DNA from: Epsilonproteobacteria bacterium UBA6211
Lineage (GTDB): Bacteria; Campylobacterota; Campylobacteria; Campylobacterales; Arcobacteraceae
Length of the DNA: 55,090 nucleotides
Assembly (NCBI GenBank): GCA_002421845.1
Contig: DISL01000123.1
Location: 1 to 55,090, forward strand
Reading direction: 5' to 3'
Below are positions 52,171-55,090 of this stretch, piece by piece. Each line of letters starts with the position of its first letter. The stretch's first letter is position 1. A program made the translations under genes and the position numbers. Below the pieces are notes generated by a model. That model worked only from the letters and a program-made list of their open reading frames with translations, did not search any database and was not told where the DNA came from.

Positions 52171-53955
52171 TTAATTTAGTGACAATTTAAACTCTTTTTG
52201 TAATCTATCATAAACCGATTGAAAAACGCTCTCCCATTGTCTATCTGTTTTTTGTCTAATAAGCTTCATATTGTTGTACATATATGATTTTTCACCTTTA
52301 TTCGTCCATCTCCAATCAGGGTATTTTTGAAGTAATACCCATGTCTTGACACCCATAGCACCGCATAGATGAGCTACGCTAGTATCGGATGTTATGACTA
52401 AATCAAGTTGTTTTACCAAAGATGCCGTTTTTTCAAAATTTATTAGCTTGTCACTCAAGTCTATAATATTATTTTCATATCCGTATTTAGCTATATCCTC
52501 ACTACCGTCACCAACTTGCAAAGAGTAAATATTTAGTTTATCGCTTTTGATAATAGGCTCAAAGTATTGTAAATCAAATACTTTTCCGTCATAACTCTCA
52601 CCTGTTACACTAGCACTCCAACAAATTCCTATATTTGGTTTTTTGTCTTTTTTATTTAGTTTTAGTTCATTATTTTCTTCACCGAACAAATACGGCTTAG
52701 AATAAAAATCTTGTTCTGTTTTACAATCCAAAATATATGCAGCACTCATAATAGGTAAATGGTAGTCAAACTCAGGTGTAGGCTCACTCCTATATGTAAC
52801 TTCATCTATATCACAAGTACCTTGAAAAAGCTCCACTAGCTCATCTCTAGCTTTAAAAACTACTCTACATCCAAACTTCTCTTTGATTTTTGGAATAAAT
52901 CTAGCATACATTATGCTATCTCCAAAACCTTGCTCACTATGAACTAATAATGTTTTGTTTTTTACATCACTATTTTGTAAAAGCATCGGTTTTGAAAAAA
53001 TCTCTTTATACTTGATGATATGAGGTATCATCTCATCTTTTTTGAATCTCCACTCATATTCTCTAAGCCCCTCTTCAAACTCACCTATTGTTAGAAGTGC
53101 CGTAGATAAATCAAAGTGTGCATTCACGAAATTTGGCTCAAGGGCTATCGCTTTTTTGTAATTTTCTATTGCTTTACCCATAAGTCCTTGGTTTTTTAGT
53201 GTACTTCCTAGATTTGCATAGGCGTTTGAGCCTTTTGGCTCTAATTCTATAGATTTTTCGTGCAGTTTTTGTGCTTTTTTGTAATCGTGTAATTTACTAT
53301 AGACATTGCCTAAATTTGTATATGCCCCTGCACTTTTTGGTAGCTTTTCTATTGCTGTTTCTAGTGCTTTGATGGACTCATCATACCTTTTTTGACGATT
53401 TAGCGCAGCTCCTAGGTTGCTATAAACTTCATTATAATTAGGGTCAATATCAAGGGCAAGATTGAACATATCGCTTGATTCTTTGTATCTTTTTTGTTTG
53501 TACAACACAACTGCAATATTGTTGACCGCTTTTGCAAACTTTGGATTTACTCTAACCGCATTTTTATAAGCTGTAATAGCATTTGCATTTTGCCCCAAAG
53601 TCTCATACATCATACCTATATTATTGTGAAGATTAAAATCTTTTGGATTTTGTCTTACACCCATAATATATACTTGCAATGCCTCTTTATTTTTACCTAA
53701 TCTTTTTAGAAGGTTACCGAAATTGTGGTATGTAGCCATAAATTTCGGCTCTATCTTTAGTGCTTCTTGGTATGCGTTTACGGCATTTTGCCACTGAGAA
53801 GTACGGGCAAATAAAGCTCCGAGATTACACAGAATCTGCCCTGAAGCATACCCTGCTTTTACCATATCAAGGAGTGTTGATATGGCTGTTTTGTAGTCTT
53901 TGTTTTTGTAGGCTTGTTCACTTTGCTGTAACAATGTTTCTCTAATATCTTGCAT
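52171..53955 (-). CDS. TPR protein with C-terminal glycosyltransferase-like domain
   Basis: 594 residues. Residues 1-300 are about eight TPR repeats (for example AITAYKNAVRVNPKFAKAVNNI). The C-terminal half resembles GT9/GT41-type transferases: LLVHSEQGFGDSIMYARFIP, NIGICWSASVTG and ITSDTSVAHLCGAMGVKTWVL, the sugar-nucleotide site. It begins 16 nt after the giant surface-protein gene, with GAGG before the ATG. It may glycosylate that protein or another surface structure (inference). Confidence 0.82.
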   Translation of the reverse strand: MQDIRETLLQQSEQAYKNKDYKTAISTLLDMVKAGYASGQILCNLGALFARTSQWQNAVNAYQEALKIEPKFMATYHNFGNLLKRLGKNKEALQVYIMGVRQNPKDFNLHNNIGMMYETLGQNANAITAYKNAVRVNPKFAKAVNNIAVVLYKQKRYKESSDMFNLALDIDPNYNEVYSNLGAALNRQKRYDESIKALETAIEKLPKSAGAYTNLGNVYSKLHDYKKAQKLHEKSIELEPKGSNAYANLGSTLKNQGLMGKAIENYKKAIALEPNFVNAHFDLSTALLTIGEFEEGLREYEWRFKKDEMIPHIIKYKEIFSKPMLLQNSDVKNKTLLVHSEQGFGDSIMYARFIPKIKEKFGCRVVFKARDELVELFQGTCDIDEVTYRSEPTPEFDYHLPIMSAAYILDCKTEQDFYSKPYLFGEENNELKLNKKDKKPNIGICWSASVTGESYDGKVFDLQYFEPIIKSDKLNIYSLQVGDGSEDIAKYGYENNIIDLSDKLINFEKTASLVKQLDLVITSDTSVAHLCGAMGVKTWVLLQKYPDWRWTNKGEKSYMYNNMKLIRQKTDRQWESVFQSVYDRLQKEFKLSLN

Positions 53956-53971
53956 TAATCCTCTTTTAAAT

Positions 53972-55090
53972 TTAAACAGTTTCTATTGTAAGTATTGCAC
54001 CATTAGTAAATGTCACTGTATTGCCAACCGTACTACTCACATCTGTATAGTCTATATAATTTTCTTGACCTGACGTAATTTTTAGGGTCATAGAATTTCC
54101 ACTATCTGTCCAACTACTAATCATATCACCACTAAAAATGAAATCATTTTCAGTATCTCCACTTATTGATAATCCTGTTAAATCTAATGTTTCTATATTA
54201 TCAAAAGCGGTTGAAGCTGCAAAATTCATATCTCCGGATAAACTCCAACTTCCAGTAACTTTTACGATATCACTTCCACTCACACCGTCAAGTTGATAAT
54301 CTCCATCGTTTATTCTACTAAAATCAAGTACAAACTCATCATTACCGCTTCCACCGTTTACTTGAACTTGTGAAGTTGTATTAGCATTGAGATTAGCCAT
54401 ATTTGTACCGTCTCCAAGATTTAGTGTTCTAATACCTGCATTAAATTCATCCGTTCCAAACGTAATAGTGTCACTATTACTACCAAACGTTAAAGTCTCA
54501 AAAGAGCTAAGCTTACTAAAATCTAAATCACTTGTAACCGCACTACTAAAACTTAGACTATCAGTACCGCTTCCACCGTTCACCGAACTAAATTTACTTG
54601 CCCAACTATCAAAACTTGATTTATCCGTAAAATTAATAGTATCTGCACCACCTGCAAAATTCAGAGTACTTATCTCACCGCTATCTATGTTATTAAAGTT
54701 ACTCATATCAAAACTACCTGAAGTCGATAGGTTAGCAGTTTTATTGGTTAGATTACTAAATCCTGTTTCACCGTAAAGTGTATTTACCTCCGTCAATGTG
54801 CCGTTGATATTGGTCACATTGGTAGCATTTATAGTACCTGTCGTATAAGTATTTAATGTAGATAGATTAGATGCACTAATACTAGTATCGCTAACCGTTA
54901 CGTTTTCATTTCCAAGACCGCTTATTCCAGCCGAACTATACACTGTATTTAAATCAGCATAACTATCCGTGATAGTCGTAACACTTGACGCATTAACCGC
55001 TACGCTTGTTTTTCCATCTAGTGCTATCAAATCATCTACCGATGCTAACGTAGTATCTGTCAGCGTCAATGTAAGTGCATCAGTACTTGT
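53972..55090 (-). CDS. C-terminal part of a very large repeat-containing secreted protein (5' end outside the window)
   Basis: The frame is open through base 55090, so the gene starts beyond the window; at least 372 residues are present. The first part has degenerate repeats of about 40 residues (LDGKTSVAVNASSVTTIT... and GISGLGNENVTVSD...). The later part has glycine-aspartate motifs like RTX repeats (NGGSGNDEFVLD, VNGGSGTDSLSFS). The end (VTFTNGAILTIETV) fits a type I secretion signal. Very rich in S, T, N, D and G and almost without Cys. Probably an adhesin or S-layer-like protein. Confidence 0.8.
   Translation of the reverse strand, partial: TSTDALTLTLTDTTLASVDDLIALDGKTSVAVNASSVTTITDSYADLNTVYSSAGISGLGNENVTVSDTSISASNLSTLNTYTTGTINATNVTNINGTLTEVNTLYGETGFSNLTNKTANLSTSGSFDMSNFNNIDSGEISTLNFAGGADTINFTDKSSFDSWASKFSSVNGGSGTDSLSFSSAVTSDLDFSKLSSFETLTFGSNSDTITFGTDEFNAGIRTLNLGDGTNMANLNANTTSQVQVNGGSGNDEFVLDFSRINDGDYQLDGVSGSDIVKVTGSWSLSGDMNFAASTAFDNIETLDLTGLSISGDTENDFIFSGDMISSWTDSGNSMTLKITSGQENYIDYTDVSSTVGNTVTFTNGAILTIETV

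Noticed and set aside
54387..54776. Plus-strand ORF of 129 codons over the repeat protein
   Set aside because: Low-complexity antisense of the Ser/Thr/Asn-rich repeats; no start signal.
1..55090. tRNA, rRNA, insertion sequence or prophage
   Set aside because: No cloverleaf with a TTCRA loop, no rRNA-like sequence, and no transposase, integrase or phage structural motif found in any frame I read.

Overview
The window is AT-rich, gene-dense DNA from a member of the Campylobacterota (formerly Epsilonproteobacteria), probably free-living. The evidence is gene content and order. There is a murF / alpha-beta hydrolase / ddl / ruvA cluster, a pdxJ-pdxA pair, a truD-thiL pair, a fused ResB-CcsA cytochrome c synthase, a short Pgi, a remote CheZ-type phosphatase, and a fumarate reductase/succinate dehydrogenase of the type with a CCG-domain E subunit. 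The phylum is fairly certain; I cannot fix the genus (a Sulfurimonas- or Arcobacter-like organism would fit).

Layout. 1-4125 (minus): start of a UDP-glucose dehydrogenase, a HepT/MntA toxin-antitoxin pair, then galE, pgi and a Wzz-type chain-length protein (surface polysaccharide supply). 4226-8014 (plus): recO, pdxJ, a four-helix-bundle protein inserted between pdxJ and pdxA, pdxA, and outer-membrane phospholipase pldA. 8197-18753 (minus): HIT protein, YceI, an unrecognised membrane protein coupled to a SET-domain protein, a methyltransferase, murF/hydrolase/ddl/ruvA (wall synthesis and recombination), CheZ-like phosphatase, truD and thiL. 19075-23907 (plus): a nearly cysteine-free SdhB/SdhE look-alike followed by the three respiratory subunits A, B and E. 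24083-32565: superoxide reductase, a PAS-GGDEF cyclase, a ferritin-like protein and MBL hydrolase sharing interlocked promoters, then a signalling array: a haem-c-type sensor cyclase, two progressively degenerate GGDEF paralogues and an HDOD protein. 32686-48360: cmoB, ccsBA, pepD, a candidate type I toxin-antitoxin locus, ligA, an AsmA-like protein, aroE, a LapG-like protease, a sulfatase-family transferase, thiD-thiE and a DUF523/DUF1722 protein. 48362-55090: trpB, a saccharopine-dehydrogenase-like enzyme, a dihaem cytochrome c peroxidase, a TPR-glycosyltransferase, and the C-terminal end of a very large repeat-containing secreted protein.

The most interesting non-obvious item is at 37761-38030. 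A near-consensus sigma70 promoter drives a predicted structured RNA of about 95 nt ending in a strong terminator. The 5' end of this RNA is complementary over 15 nt to the start-codon region of a 20-residue hydrophobic peptide gene (37935-37997) with a strong ribosome binding site. This looks like an undescribed Ibs/Sib-like type I toxin-antitoxin system. A second global signal is that many intergenic regions carry low-complexity sequence with a strict 7-nt period, in several unrelated unit sequences, nearly always touching a stop codon. One such run lies inside the start of pdxA, and an 8-nt repeat lies inside aroE. I saw no tRNA, rRNA, CRISPR array, insertion sequence or prophage.
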